A stretch of 64,000 nt of DNA from Elusimicrobiales bacterium (GTDB taxonomy: Bacteria > Elusimicrobiota > Elusimicrobia > Elusimicrobiales > UBA9959): assembly GCA_028713125.1 (NCBI GenBank), contig JAQTOU010000004.1, positions 198,835-262,834 on the forward strand, read 5' to 3'. The notes beneath the pieces are model-generated. The model did no database searches, was not told the DNA's origin, and worked only from the letters and a program-made list of their open reading frames with translations. This document shows positions 1 to 7,844 of the stretch, piece after piece (the first letter of the stretch is position 1; every line of letters begins with the position of its first letter). A program made the translations under genes and the position numbers.

Positions 1-2
1 TG

Positions 3-242
3 GCGGGGGACCTGGTGTACAAGAGGAATTTCGGGGACCTGAACGCGCCGCGTGACGGCGGCAACAACGTGGACGGGAGCGGGCGGTGCACGACCACGCA
101 GACGAACGAGGCTTGCTGGCCGAAGGTGAACAGCTACGGGCAGACGGTGGCGCCGGGCGTTTACTTCGCGGTGATCCGGTTCCAGGCGACTGACGGTACC
201 CGCGACGTCTGCCAGACTATTAAGAAGATACTGATACCGTAA
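3..242 (+). CDS. C-terminal end of a long secreted protein (partial)
   Basis: The frame is open at the left edge and ends at TAA 240-242, so only the last 79 residues are seen. The pattern GDLVYKRNFGDLN, then a Gly/Asn-rich turn, then VAPGVYFAVIRF and a Lys-rich IKKILIP end, is that of the FlgD-like Ig fold found at the C-terminus of many large exported proteins. There it closes the chain and can act as a sorting or anchoring domain. Three cysteines lie in this tail. The PorV-like barrel gene follows immediately, which fits a secreted substrate beside an outer-membrane factor, but that link is inference. A GTG at 15 could be mistaken for a start; the upstream in-frame codons and the domain shape argue that this is a C-terminus. 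Confidence 0.7.
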   Translation, partial: AGDLVYKRNFGDLNAPRDGGNNVDGSGRCTTTQTNEACWPKVNSYGQTVAPGVYFAVIRFQATDGTRDVCQTIKKILIP

Positions 243-323
243 CTATCGGGAATCAAGGATCGAGAATCGAGGATCGGGAGATTGTGTCGGGAGAGGCTGC
301 GATTTTTTACGAGGGTAAATTTT

Positions 324-1322
324 ATGAAGAAGAGAAAAAACTTTAGAAAAAGGGTTTTGGGGCTAGTCTTTTTAGCCTCGGCCTTCATTCCTCTGCCCTC
401 AGCCAGCCTGCGCGCCGCCGATACCAAGATAGGCACCGAGGGCGCGGCCTTCATGAAGATCCCCACCGGCAGCCCCAGGGCGCAGGCGCTGGGCAATAAC
501 GGCGTTTCGCTGATGGAGGGTGGCGAAGCCATGGGGATAAACCCGGCCGGCATCGCCTCCGCGCAGATGCGCGAAGTTTCTTTCTCGCACCTCAGCTGGA
601 TACAGGAATATTCCGGACAGTACATGTCCTACGTCCATCCCATCGGCCAGTCCGTAGTGGCCGTCAATTACGCCTATTTCGGGCTGAAGGGGTTCGACGT
701 GCGCGACTCCGAGGGAAAACCACAGTACGGCGCCGACGTCAAGGTGCGCAACAGCTACGCCAGCTTCTCAATCGCCAAAGGCTTTTTCCTGGAAAGGTTC
801 CTGATCGGGGTCAGCGCGAAAGAAGTGATGGAAGACAATTACACCAAGGAATACAAGAACCTGGTCTTCGATTTCGGCGCGGTGCTGCGCCTGGGCCGCA
901 AGCTCTCGCTCGGCTGGTCCGGGGCCAATATGTCCGGCAAGAAGCACCAGGTAGTGAAGGTCAACCGCCTCGGCGGGGCCTACGCTTTTAACCCTTTCGT
1001 CACCCTGCTGCTGGAGCAGAAAACCTATTCGGACCGCAAGGGCAGGCTGGGCGGCGGCCTGGAGCTTACCCTGCCGGAAGAGCTGCTGCAGGTCGGCCGC
1101 GTCTCGCTGCGCGCCGGCTACGCTCCCGGGGACAATTACGGCAAGAATATGACCGACAAGACCCTGGACAGCCTGGGCATGAACGAATCTACCGGCATCT
1201 CCTTCGGCGTGGGGCTGTACAGCGCGCAGGCGCTTGGCTACGGCATGGGTTTCGACTATACCCTGGCGCCTTACGGCGCCCTGGGGAAAGCGAGCCAGCT
1301 TGCGGTGCGGGTGCAGTTCTAA
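324..1322 (+). CDS. PorV/UPF0164-like outer-membrane beta-barrel protein
   Basis: Predicted outer-membrane barrel of 332 residues. A basic start and hydrophobic stretch (MKKRKNFRKR, then LGLVFLASAFIPLPSAS, cut near LRAAD) form a Sec signal. The mature N-terminus has the family signature GAAFMKIPTGSPRAQALG followed by a GxxAMGINPAGIA turn, typical of PorV/PorQ/UPF0164 proteins. The rest alternates aromatic and polar residues as in beta strands and ends in an aromatic residue (VRVQF). The ATG at 324 is preferred over a TTG at 282 because it has GAGG at 311-314 and gives a clean signal peptide. PorV proteins assist export of C-terminally tagged proteins in type IX systems; whether this one does is unknown. 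The next gene begins four bases after its stop. Confidence 0.75.
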   Translation: MKKRKNFRKRVLGLVFLASAFIPLPSASLRAADTKIGTEGAAFMKIPTGSPRAQALGNNGVSLMEGGEAMGINPAGIASAQMREVSFSHLSWIQEYSGQYMSYVHPIGQSVVAVNYAYFGLKGFDVRDSEGKPQYGADVKVRNSYASFSIAKGFFLERFLIGVSAKEVMEDNYTKEYKNLVFDFGAVLRLGRKLSLGWSGANMSGKKHQVVKVNRLGGAYAFNPFVTLLLEQKTYSDRKGRLGGGLELTLPEELLQVGRVSLRAGYAPGDNYGKNMTDKTLDSLGMNESTGISFGVGLYSAQALGYGMGFDYTLAPYGALGKASQLAVRVQF

Positions 1323-1326
1323 GGGT

Positions 1327-1494
1327 ATGAAAATAAAGCGGAAGGGCCAGACGACTATAGAGTACCTGCTGGTCACTGTTTCGCTGCTTGTGGTTTTCGT
1401 AGTCATGTACAAGTCGCTGCAGTACGCGCTGGCCGGCCAGTTCAAGCGCGGCGGCCTGGTGATAATCAAGATGTACAAAGTGGACCCCTGGTAG
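1327..1494 (+). CDS. Small Flp-type (class III) prepilin
   Basis: A 55-residue protein with a short basic leader MKIKRKG and the prepilin peptidase site G/QTTIEYLLV. The Glu at position +5 and following Tyr are characteristic of Flp pilins. A hydrophobic helix (LLVTVSLLVVFVVMYKSL) and a short tail follow. The leader is only 7 residues, so mature size is about 48. The start is four bases after the barrel stop, suggesting translational coupling. It differs from the second pilin at 1631 in its tail (KMYKVDPW instead of a Gly/Ser-rich end), so it may be a minor or capping pilin. A longer reading from 1234 overlaps the barrel gene and lacks a prepilin-type leader. Confidence 0.75.
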   Translation: MKIKRKGQTTIEYLLVTVSLLVVFVVMYKSLQYALAGQFKRGGLVIIKMYKVDPW

Positions 1495-1530
1495 GTGGAG
1501 AAGAGTTGCTTGGCCGTCTGGCCGTCTGAT

Positions 1531-1591
1531 GCGCATAGCGCTTGATACGGCATGGCCATAGGCCTAAAGCGCATAGCGCCTGTTACGGCAT
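1531..1591 (+). repeat. Pair of 23-bp direct repeats upstream of the major pilin
   Basis: Copies at 1531-1553 and 1569-1591 differ at two positions. Each begins GCGCATAGCGC, itself a near inverted repeat, and ends TACGGCAT. A short tandem TGGCCGTC/TGGCCGTC lies just before (1510-1527). The 136-bp gap between the two pilin genes holds no other coding sequence. The repeats could be operator half-sites for the strongly expressed pilin or remnants of a small element. Confidence 0.6.
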
Positions 1592-1630
1592 AAACATAGT
1601 TTTAAAATTGTTTACGGAGGAACGCAAAAA

Positions 1631-1822
1631 ATGAATAAGTTATTCAAAAGCAGGAAAGGCCAGAACACCGTGGAATACCTTCTGATGCTCGCGGTGGTCG
1701 TGGGCGTGGTGCTCATAGCCGGCGTGGCCCTTAAGAAGTACATGCCGACGCTGTTCCAGAGCATACAGGGTATGATCAACGGCGCCGCCAGCACGCTGGG
1801 CGCTTCCGGCGGAAACCAGTAA
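1631..1822 (+). CDS. flp: Flp-type major prepilin
   Basis: A 63-residue prepilin: leader MNKLFKSRKG, cleavage site G/QNTVEYLLM with Glu +5 and Tyr +6, then a continuous hydrophobic helix, and a polar Gly/Ser/Ala-rich end (GAASTLGASGGNQ). Length and motif are those of Flp, the fibre subunit of Tad pili, processed at the inner membrane and polymerised into the pilus. GGAGG at 1616-1620 is 10 bases before the ATG, one of the best ribosome sites in this operon and fitting for the most abundant product. It is followed by stable hairpins before tadE, which may raise pilin over machine components. Confidence 0.88.
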   Translation: MNKLFKSRKGQNTVEYLLMLAVVVGVVLIAGVALKKYMPTLFQSIQGMINGAASTLGASGGNQ

Positions 1823-1824
1823 GA

Positions 1825-1900
1825 AACCGGATTTGGCCGGTTCCGGCGCGGAAAGCGCCGGGACCGGGTCATATAGCGGTTTTTCCGGGCCAGAGCCCGG
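1825..1900 (+). promoter_or_regulatory. Three consecutive hairpins between flp and tadE
   Basis: Three inverted repeats lie in a row: AACCGG 1825-1830 with CCGGTT 1837-1842; CCGGCGC 1843-1849 with GCGCCGG 1855-1861; CCGGGC 1885-1890 with GCCCGG 1895-1900. A T5 run (1880-1884) lies between the second and third. They could act as a partial terminator or as a 3' RNA stabiliser for pilin mRNA. No function is proven by sequence alone. Confidence 0.6.
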
Positions 1901-1916
1901 AGAAAGTTGCGTCTTT

Positions 1917-2432
1917 ATGAGCGTGAAACGGTTCCCGGCCGGGCCGCGGGCTGCCGCGGCGTATATGATGCTGCGCCTAAAAAGGGCGGGGCAGGTAACT
2001 ATCGAACTGCTGCTGGTGCTGCCGGTCTTCATGCTGCTGCTGTTCTTTATAATGGAAATGGGCAATATGGGTTTTAATACCATTCTGGCCCATCACTGCA
2101 CGTACGAGCTCGCCCGGATAGGGTCGCTGGTCGCCGGGCCTACCGGCTCCGGCTCGGGCGGCGGCCAGGCCATCGCCAATATGAAGATGAAGAAAGTGCT
2201 CGACCAGATGTTCAACGCTTCGCCCAATATCAGCGTGGACGGCGTGCTGGTGCCCACTCTCAAGGACCCGCAGTCCGGCCAGATGGGCGAGGACCTGGTA
2301 GTGACGCTTAAATACAGGTACAAGCTCATTTTCCCGGGCTCCAGCCAGCTGCTTTCGGACGTGAAGGGCCAGCGCGTAAAGGATATAACAGTAAGCGTGC
2401 AGATGCCGGTGGAGAAGCCTTACTTCCAATAG
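1917..2432 (+). CDS. TadE-like pseudopilin
   Basis: A 171-residue protein with an N-terminal prepilin-like site AGQVTIELLLVLPVFMLLLFF, the TadE hallmark (Gly/Gln, Glu +5, then a hydrophobic helix). The C-terminal ~120 residues form a soluble domain with a Gly/Ser linker (GPTGSGSGGGQ). TadE proteins are minor pseudopilins of Tad pili that help initiate or anchor the fibre. ATG 1917 is chosen (GGAGA at 1899-1903); ATGs at 1965 and 1968 would give a more usual short leader but have no evident ribosome site. It sits between the major pilin and cpaB. Confidence 0.78.
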   Translation: MSVKRFPAGPRAAAAYMMLRLKRAGQVTIELLLVLPVFMLLLFFIMEMGNMGFNTILAHHCTYELARIGSLVAGPTGSGSGGGQAIANMKMKKVLDQMFNASPNISVDGVLVPTLKDPQSGQMGEDLVVTLKYRYKLIFPGSSQLLSDVKGQRVKDITVSVQMPVEKPYFQ

Positions 2433-2507
2433 GGCGGCCGGCGAAACAGCTTTTGAATTTAACACGGATTTAACGGGAAGTTAATAATTTAGTTGGAGAA
2501 TATACAT

Positions 2508-3263
2508 ATGGAAAAGAAAGGCATGCTCGTCCCCGTCCTGCTGGCTCTGGCCGCGGCCGGTATTTACTGGTGGGTGCTTACCTCCAAAGAGCGCACCCTG
2601 GCCGCCCAGACCGAGCGCGCCACCGTGCTGGTAGCCCGGTTCGACCTGCCGGCCCGCACAATCATGAACGTCGACGTGGTCGAGACCAGGGAAGTCCCGC
2701 GCATGTACCTCGAGCAGGACGCCTACGAGGTCAAGACCCAGTCCGACATCAAGCTTGTAAGCAACCTTGTGACTTTGATCCGCATCCCCAAAGGCAACCA
2801 GATAACGAATTCGGCGCTGGTCTCCCTCAGCCCCGAGGCCGGCCTCAGCGTGAAAGTCCCGCCCGGCTACCGCGGCTGCGTGCTGCCCCTCGAGAGCGAC
2901 CTGCTCCGCCTGATAAAGCCCGGCGACCGCGTGGACATTTTGGTCAGCTTCGACGCCGTGATGGGAGACAACCGCAAGGAAAAAGTGACCGCCACCATTT
3001 TGCAGAACGTGCTGGTGCTCGGCGTAGGCTCGAACCTCGGCCAGGGCCTTTCCGGCTCGCAGGCCAAGGCCAAGGCCGCTGCCGAAGCCGCCGACCAGGC
3101 TTTCTCGGAGAAAGCGGCGCTCAGCCTGGCGCTCAACCCCAACGAGGCGCAGTACCTGGCCCTTTCCGTCAAGCAGGGCACGGTGGACGTGATCGTGCGC
3201 GGCCTCGGCGACGTGGAGCTGCACCCGATGGCGATAGCTTCTTTCAAGCAGCTTATAAAATAA
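2508..3263 (+). CDS. cpaB: CpaB/RcpC-like Tad pilus assembly protein
   Basis: A 251-residue periplasmic protein anchored by an N-terminal membrane segment (VPVLLALAAAGIYWWVL). It carries an SAF-type domain around residues 40-115 (ATVLVARFDLPARTIM ... IPKGNQITNSALV) and a second conserved region (VPPGYRGCVLPLESDLLRLI, PGDRVDILVSFD) typical of CpaB/RcpC, which supports the secretin in the outer membrane. An Ala/Lys/Gln-rich insertion follows (about residues 182-205). GGAG at 2495-2498 precedes ATG 2508; a TTG at 2493 overlaps this ribosome site and is rejected. The next gene starts 10 bases downstream. Confidence 0.85.
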   Translation: MEKKGMLVPVLLALAAAGIYWWVLTSKERTLAAQTERATVLVARFDLPARTIMNVDVVETREVPRMYLEQDAYEVKTQSDIKLVSNLVTLIRIPKGNQITNSALVSLSPEAGLSVKVPPGYRGCVLPLESDLLRLIKPGDRVDILVSFDAVMGDNRKEKVTATILQNVLVLGVGSNLGQGLSGSQAKAKAAAEAADQAFSEKAALSLALNPNEAQYLALSVKQGTVDVIVRGLGDVELHPMAIASFKQLIK

Positions 3264-3272
3264 GGATACTCT

Positions 3273-3995
3273 ATGAAAAAACTAATTTTTTCCTTAGCCG
3301 TGCTGGCCCTCCCGGCCATCGCGGGGGCCGAGGCCACGCAGATGGTGGCCGTCAGCGCCGACATCGTGGAGATAAGCGGCTCGATCCAGAAGACGCGGGG
3401 CTTTTCCTGGAACCAGTTCTTCGACTTCAACGAAAAGACCATCCCGGGCATCATAACGCTGGGCGACTTCGAGCGCAAGACGCAGCTGACGGCCTCGCTC
3501 AAGCTGCTTGAGACCGAGGGCAAGGCGCAGATCCTGTCCAATCCCAAGGTCATAACCAAGAGCGGCACGCAGGCCAATTTCACCGTGGGCGGCGAGATCC
3601 CGGTGCCCTATTCCAATAACCAGGGCGTCGGCGCCGAGTTCAAGAAGTTCGGCGTGATCCTGGTGGTGCTGCCCGTGGTCCTGGCCGAGAAGAAGGACAC
3701 CGTGGACGTCCAGATCCAGCTTGAAGTCTCCAACCCCGACTATTCCAAGCCCGTCGTCACCTCCGGAACCACGATACCCTCGATGGTGACCCGCCAGATC
3801 CAGACCGAGGTGGAGCTTAAGAGCGGCGAAACGCTCGTCATCGGCGGCCTCAAGCAGAGCAAGCGCAACGTTTCCAAGAACCGCGTTCCGATCCTGGGCA
3901 GCCTGCCGCTGATCGGCGCGCTTTTCAGCTCCACCGACATAGTCGAGGAGCAGAGCTCGCTGTTCCTGTTCGTGACTTTCGACATCATTAAATAG
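3273..3995 (+). CDS. Short secretin-domain protein (CpaC/RcpA-like)
   Basis: A 240-residue exported protein (signal MKKLIFSLAVLALPAIAGAEA). Nearly all of the mature chain is secretin core: ILSNPKVITKSGTQANFTVG, GGEIPVPY, VELKSGETLVIGGL, and the C-terminal VPILGSLPLIGALFSS box. It would form the outer-membrane ring through which the Tad pilus passes. Typical CpaC/RcpA secretins are roughly twice as long and carry N-terminal periplasmic domains such as BON; here only a short segment separates the signal from the core. There is no frameshift and the start is clean, so this is a genuine short form. CpaB next door may supply the missing periplasmic part, which is inference. Confidence 0.82.
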   Translation: MKKLIFSLAVLALPAIAGAEATQMVAVSADIVEISGSIQKTRGFSWNQFFDFNEKTIPGIITLGDFERKTQLTASLKLLETEGKAQILSNPKVITKSGTQANFTVGGEIPVPYSNNQGVGAEFKKFGVILVVLPVVLAEKKDTVDVQIQLEVSNPDYSKPVVTSGTTIPSMVTRQIQTEVELKSGETLVIGGLKQSKRNVSKNRVPILGSLPLIGALFSSTDIVEEQSSLFLFVTFDIIK

Positions 3996-4025
3996 TCAGG
4001 CAGCCAGGCCCCCGGGCCTACTTAT

Positions 4026-6245
4026 ATGGAAGAACAGAATCTAGCGCCGCGCGTCATAACTTTCTCGGGCCCTAAAGAGGGCGTGGGCAAGACCTCGGTC
4101 GTCATGAATTTGGCGCTGGCCTGGGCCAATTACCAGAAGCGCAACGTGCTGATCCTGCCGCTGGACCCGATGTGCCGCGCCGAGCACGCGCAGCTGCTGG
4201 GCCTCAACCCGCCCTCGATGGCGGAGATCATCCAGCAGCTGGGCCGCGAATCGGTGGGCGCGCTGGGCGCCCTCCTGAAAGGCAAGATCCCGATATCGCA
4301 GTGGGGCGTCGGCGTGCTTCCTTTGAGCAAGCGCCGCTCGGACGTGGCCAAGATGTCGCCTGACATCATCCTCCCGATGCTTTCGAGGCTGTCGCAGAAT
4401 TTCGACATCTTCATAGACGTGGACCCTTACTTCCCGATGCAGGTCTTCGCTTTCGACATCTCGGACCTGGTGTTCTGGGTCTCGAATTCGAACGTTTCCT
4501 CGCTGAACGCCACGGCCGGCATTTTCAGGGAGATAAACGAGCTGCATTTCCCGATGAACAAGTTCGAGGTGGTCGCCAACCTCTTCGACATGCCCGGCGC
4601 CGTCGGCCCCAAGGAAGTGGAGAAGTTCTACAAGCAGATGGGCAAGGACATCCTGGCCTTCATGCCCTGGGAGGACGCGCTTCCCGCCTACGCCAACCAG
4701 AACAAGATCCTGATCACCGAGCAGCCGAACACCCAGTGGGTGCGCATCCTGCGCGTCCTGCTCGGGCGCCTGGCCGAGCTCAAGCCCACCGAGAAGCTCT
4801 GGGCGTCGAACGTAACGACGGCCGAGTTCTCCGGCGGCTCCGACATGCTCTGGCGCCAGACCGAGAAAGAAGCGCCGCTGACCCCCGCCGCGGGCCCGTC
4901 CAAGGACCAGTCCCAGGCCGGCTCGCCGCGCGTGGACGTCCCTCCTTTCTGGGAAGAGCTCAAGATGAAAGTGCACCGCAACGTGGTCACCGCGCTGGAG
5001 ACCGAGCGCGTTAAAATTTCCGACGATCCCGCCCTGAACCTGGAGACCCGAAAGCGCGTGGACGGCATTATCAACGGCCTCCTGCAGAAGGAGACCGCCA
5101 CGCCCCTGACCCGCGAACAGCGCGTCAAGTTCATCAACGAGCTGCTGGACGAGATCTTGGGCCTGGGCCCGCTGGAAGAGCTGATGCGCGACCCGTCCGT
5201 GACCGAGATCATGGTCAACTCTTTCGACAAGGTCTATATAGAAAAGGCCGGTAAGCTGATCCTTACCAAATATAAGTTCCGCAACGACGAGCAGATCATG
5301 CAGGTCATGAAGCGCATCGTCGCCCCGCTCGGCCGGCGCATCGACGAATCCGTGCCGCTGGTGGACGCCCGCCTGAAGGACGGCTCCCGCGTGAACGGCA
5401 TCATCCCGCCGCTGGCGGTGTCCGGCCCGACGCTGACCATCCGCCGCTTCTCCGCGAAACCTTTCACCGACGCCGAGCTGATAAAGAAAGGCAGCATCTC
5501 GCAGACCGGCGTAGAATTCCTGAAAGCCTGCGTAAAGCTGCGCAAGGACATCATCATCTCCGGCGGTACCGGCACGGGCAAAACGACTTTCCTGAACATG
5601 TTGTCCAGCTACATTCCCGAGGACGAGCGCATCGTGACCGTAGAGGACACGGCCGAACTCAGGCTGCAGCAGGACCACTGGGTCCGCCTGGAGTCCCGCC
5701 CGCCCAACATCGAAGGCAAGGGCGAGGTCAGCATCCGCGACCTCGTCAAGAACTGTCTTCGTATGCGCCCCGACCGCATCGTCGTCGGCGAAGTCCGGTC
5801 TTCCGAAGCCCTGGACATGTTACAGGCCATGAACACGGGCCATGAAGGCTCGCTGGCCACCATCCACGCCAACACCCCGCGCGACGCGCTGACCCGCATG
5901 GAGGCCATGTGTCTGATGGCCGGCGCCGACCTGCCCATCTGGGCTTTGCGCGAAATGATCGCGTCGGCCGTGCACATGATCGTGCAGCTGACGCGCTTCT
6001 CCGACGGTACCCGCAAGATCACCGCGATCACGGAGATCACGGGCCGCGAGGAGAACCAGATCACGATCCACGATATTTTCAAGTACCACCAGACCGGGAT
6101 GGACGAGAACGGCAAGGTGGTGGGGTACTTCGCGGCCACCGGCGACCCACCCAAGTTCTACAAGGATTTCGAGACCCACGGCATGAAGGTCCCCCTGGAT
6201 ATCTTCTGGACGGAAGAACAGAAAAGGCAGAGGGCGGGGAGATAA
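4026..6245 (+). CDS. Fused TadZ/CpaE-type ATPase and TadA/CpaF secretion motor
   Basis: One 739-residue chain joins two normally separate proteins. Residues 1-~265 are a MinD/ParA-family domain with a deviant Walker A ([10 protein letters not shown], Lys17 and Lys22) and a [12 protein letters not shown] region, like CpaE/TadZ, which localises the pilus machine. A Pro/Ser-rich linker (~285-305) follows. Residues ~310-739 are a complete CpaF/TadA ATPase: an N-terminal domain with [15 protein letters not shown], Walker [11 protein letters not shown] (Lys near 519), an Asp box (VTVEDTAEL), Walker B ([11 protein letters not shown]) and a His box ([11 protein letters not shown]). It would power pilus assembly at the inner membrane. 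No internal ribosome site or stop separates the halves. Confidence 0.9.
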   Translation: MEEQNLAPRVITFSGPKEGVGKTSVVMNLALAWANYQKRNVLILPLDPMCRAEHAQLLGLNPPSMAEIIQQLGRESVGALGALLKGKIPISQWGVGVLPLSKRRSDVAKMSPDIILPMLSRLSQNFDIFIDVDPYFPMQVFAFDISDLVFWVSNSNVSSLNATAGIFREINELHFPMNKFEVVANLFDMPGAVGPKEVEKFYKQMGKDILAFMPWEDALPAYANQNKILITEQPNTQWVRILRVLLGRLAELKPTEKLWASNVTTAEFSGGSDMLWRQTEKEAPLTPAAGPSKDQSQAGSPRVDVPPFWEELKMKVHRNVVTALETERVKISDDPALNLETRKRVDGIINGLLQKETATPLTREQRVKFINELLDEILGLGPLEELMRDPSVTEIMVNSFDKVYIEKAGKLILTKYKFRNDEQIMQVMKRIVAPLGRRIDESVPLVDARLKDGSRVNGIIPPLAVSGPTLTIRRFSAKPFTDAELIKKGSISQTGVEFLKACVKLRKDIIISGGTGTGKTTFLNMLSSYIPEDERIVTVEDTAELRLQQDHWVRLESRPPNIEGKGEVSIRDLVKNCLRMRPDRIVVGEVRSSEALDMLQAMNTGHEGSLATIHANTPRDALTRMEAMCLMAGADLPIWALREMIASAVHMIVQLTRFSDGTRKITAITEITGREENQITIHDIFKYHQTGMDENGKVVGYFAATGDPPKFYKDFETHGMKVPLDIFWTEEQKRQRAGR

Positions 6246-6284
6246 GGGGAGATCGGGGATCGTCGGGAACAAGATCGAAGAGTT

Positions 6285-7844
6285 ATGAAGAAACTGGCGG
6301 CTGTAATAATATTGCTCGGAGCTTTCGCGGGGAAACCCGCGGAGGCCGGCGTCTTTACGCAGGCGGAGATGGAAGAGGTTTCCTGCGCCGCCCTTAAGAC
6401 GCAGCTTTTTTATTATTATCTCGACCCCGCGAGGGACCCGAAAGTCGTGAATTTCCCGATGACCTGCAAGGGGGTAAAGTCCAATTTCGTCATGCCCAAG
6501 TGGGTGGAGCCCGCCGTGGTGGAGATGTCGGGGAGAAAAGTCTGGAGGGATCCGGAGGAAGGCGAGATCTCCGAGGCCACGCTCTGGCAGACCCCGGTCT
6601 CCATAATCTACGAATACCTTGAGCTCACCCGCAAGACCTTCCCGCCGGAGTCCGGCGGCGCCAATATCCAGCCCGGGCTGCTGGTGAAGGAATACGCGGA
6701 TATCCGCATCCGCTTCCAGATGTCGATGGACAGGCTTTACCGCGCCCGCACCCGCGACGTCACCATGGGCGATTCGATGGGGGGGCGCGGCCGCACCATC
6801 ATGTCCCATTTCGTCCTTATCCTTAAGGAGATGGAGTCTATAGCCGACGCGATCTCCAGCACCAACCAGCGCCGCTACGCCGACGCCGTGCTGGCCTCGG
6901 CGGTGCTCAGCCAGGACGCTTTCCGCACGCTTTTCAGGGAATCGCGCAAATACGAGCCCCCGCCCAAAGAATCGGACAAGGCCAAGGTCTTAAATACGGC
7001 GCTTTCCATGCTGGGCATCATCCTGATCTTCCTGGCGGTGCAGGCCTTCTTCGCGATGAACGACGATAAGACCAACGCGATGATGGGCGACTACTCCAAA
7101 AAGGTCTCGACCTTCACCGAGGCCTTCTCGCGCCAGTTCATAAACATCAACGTGAAATACCTGGTGCTCGGGCCGGCGGCGCTCTTCTCCCTGCTGGGCC
7201 TGCTCACCATGAATATTTTCGCTTTCCTCATCTTCAGCGCGATCGGCATGGCCATCGGCATGCGCACTCCCCAATTCGTGCTGAACACGATGAAGGCCGC
7301 CCGCGGCCGGAAGGTCGACACGCAGCTCATGGACGGCCTCATCCTGCTCTCCAACTGTCTCCGCTCGGGCCTGGACATCGTGCAGGGCTTCGAGATGGTC
7401 TCGAAAGACCTCATTCCCCCTATTTCCGACGAGTTCGGCCTGGTGATAAAGAACTACCAGCTCGGCATGACCTTCGAGAAGTCGCTCGGCGTGATGGAGG
7501 AGCGCGTCGACTCCAAGATGCTCGCCTACATGATCCGCGCCATAGTGCTGCAGCGCGCGGTCGGCGGCAACCTGACCAAAGTTTTCGAACGCATCGTCAT
7601 CGACATCCGCGAGGAGTCCAAGCTGGAAGAAAAGACCAAGGCCATGACGGCCCAGCAGAAGATCCAGTCCATCGTCGTGGGCATCATGCCCTGGGTGATG
7701 GTGAGCGTCATGTTCATGTTCCAGCCCGAGACGATGATAAAGTTCTACAGTTCGCCGCTGGGCATGGCCACCGCGTGCTTCTGCGTCATCTGGGTGGCGA
7801 TAGGCATGAAAGTCGTGGCCAGCCTGGGGAACATACGCGTATGA
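6285..7844 (+). CDS. tadB: TadB-like inner-membrane platform protein with exported N-terminal domain
   Basis: A 519-residue protein. Residues 1-~21 are a signal peptide (MKKLAAVIILLGAFAGKPAEAG), followed by about 210 residues without membrane segments, then membrane helices (about 236-258 and a pair near 290-335), then a type II secretion F domain (about 350-475, including LRSGLDIVQGFEMVSKD and AVGGNLTKVFERI) and C-terminal helices. The last part is ordinary TadB, the platform contacting the TadA motor. TadB is usually about 300 residues, so the exported N-terminal domain is an addition of unknown role. The final codons overlap tadC by 4 bases (ATGA). Confidence 0.83.
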   Translation: MKKLAAVIILLGAFAGKPAEAGVFTQAEMEEVSCAALKTQLFYYYLDPARDPKVVNFPMTCKGVKSNFVMPKWVEPAVVEMSGRKVWRDPEEGEISEATLWQTPVSIIYEYLELTRKTFPPESGGANIQPGLLVKEYADIRIRFQMSMDRLYRARTRDVTMGDSMGGRGRTIMSHFVLILKEMESIADAISSTNQRRYADAVLASAVLSQDAFRTLFRESRKYEPPPKESDKAKVLNTALSMLGIILIFLAVQAFFAMNDDKTNAMMGDYSKKVSTFTEAFSRQFININVKYLVLGPAALFSLLGLLTMNIFAFLIFSAIGMAIGMRTPQFVLNTMKAARGRKVDTQLMDGLILLSNCLRSGLDIVQGFEMVSKDLIPPISDEFGLVIKNYQLGMTFEKSLGVMEERVDSKMLAYMIRAIVLQRAVGGNLTKVFERIVIDIREESKLEEKTKAMTAQQKIQSIVVGIMPWVMVSVMFMFQPETMIKFYSSPLGMATACFCVIWVAIGMKVVASLGNIRV

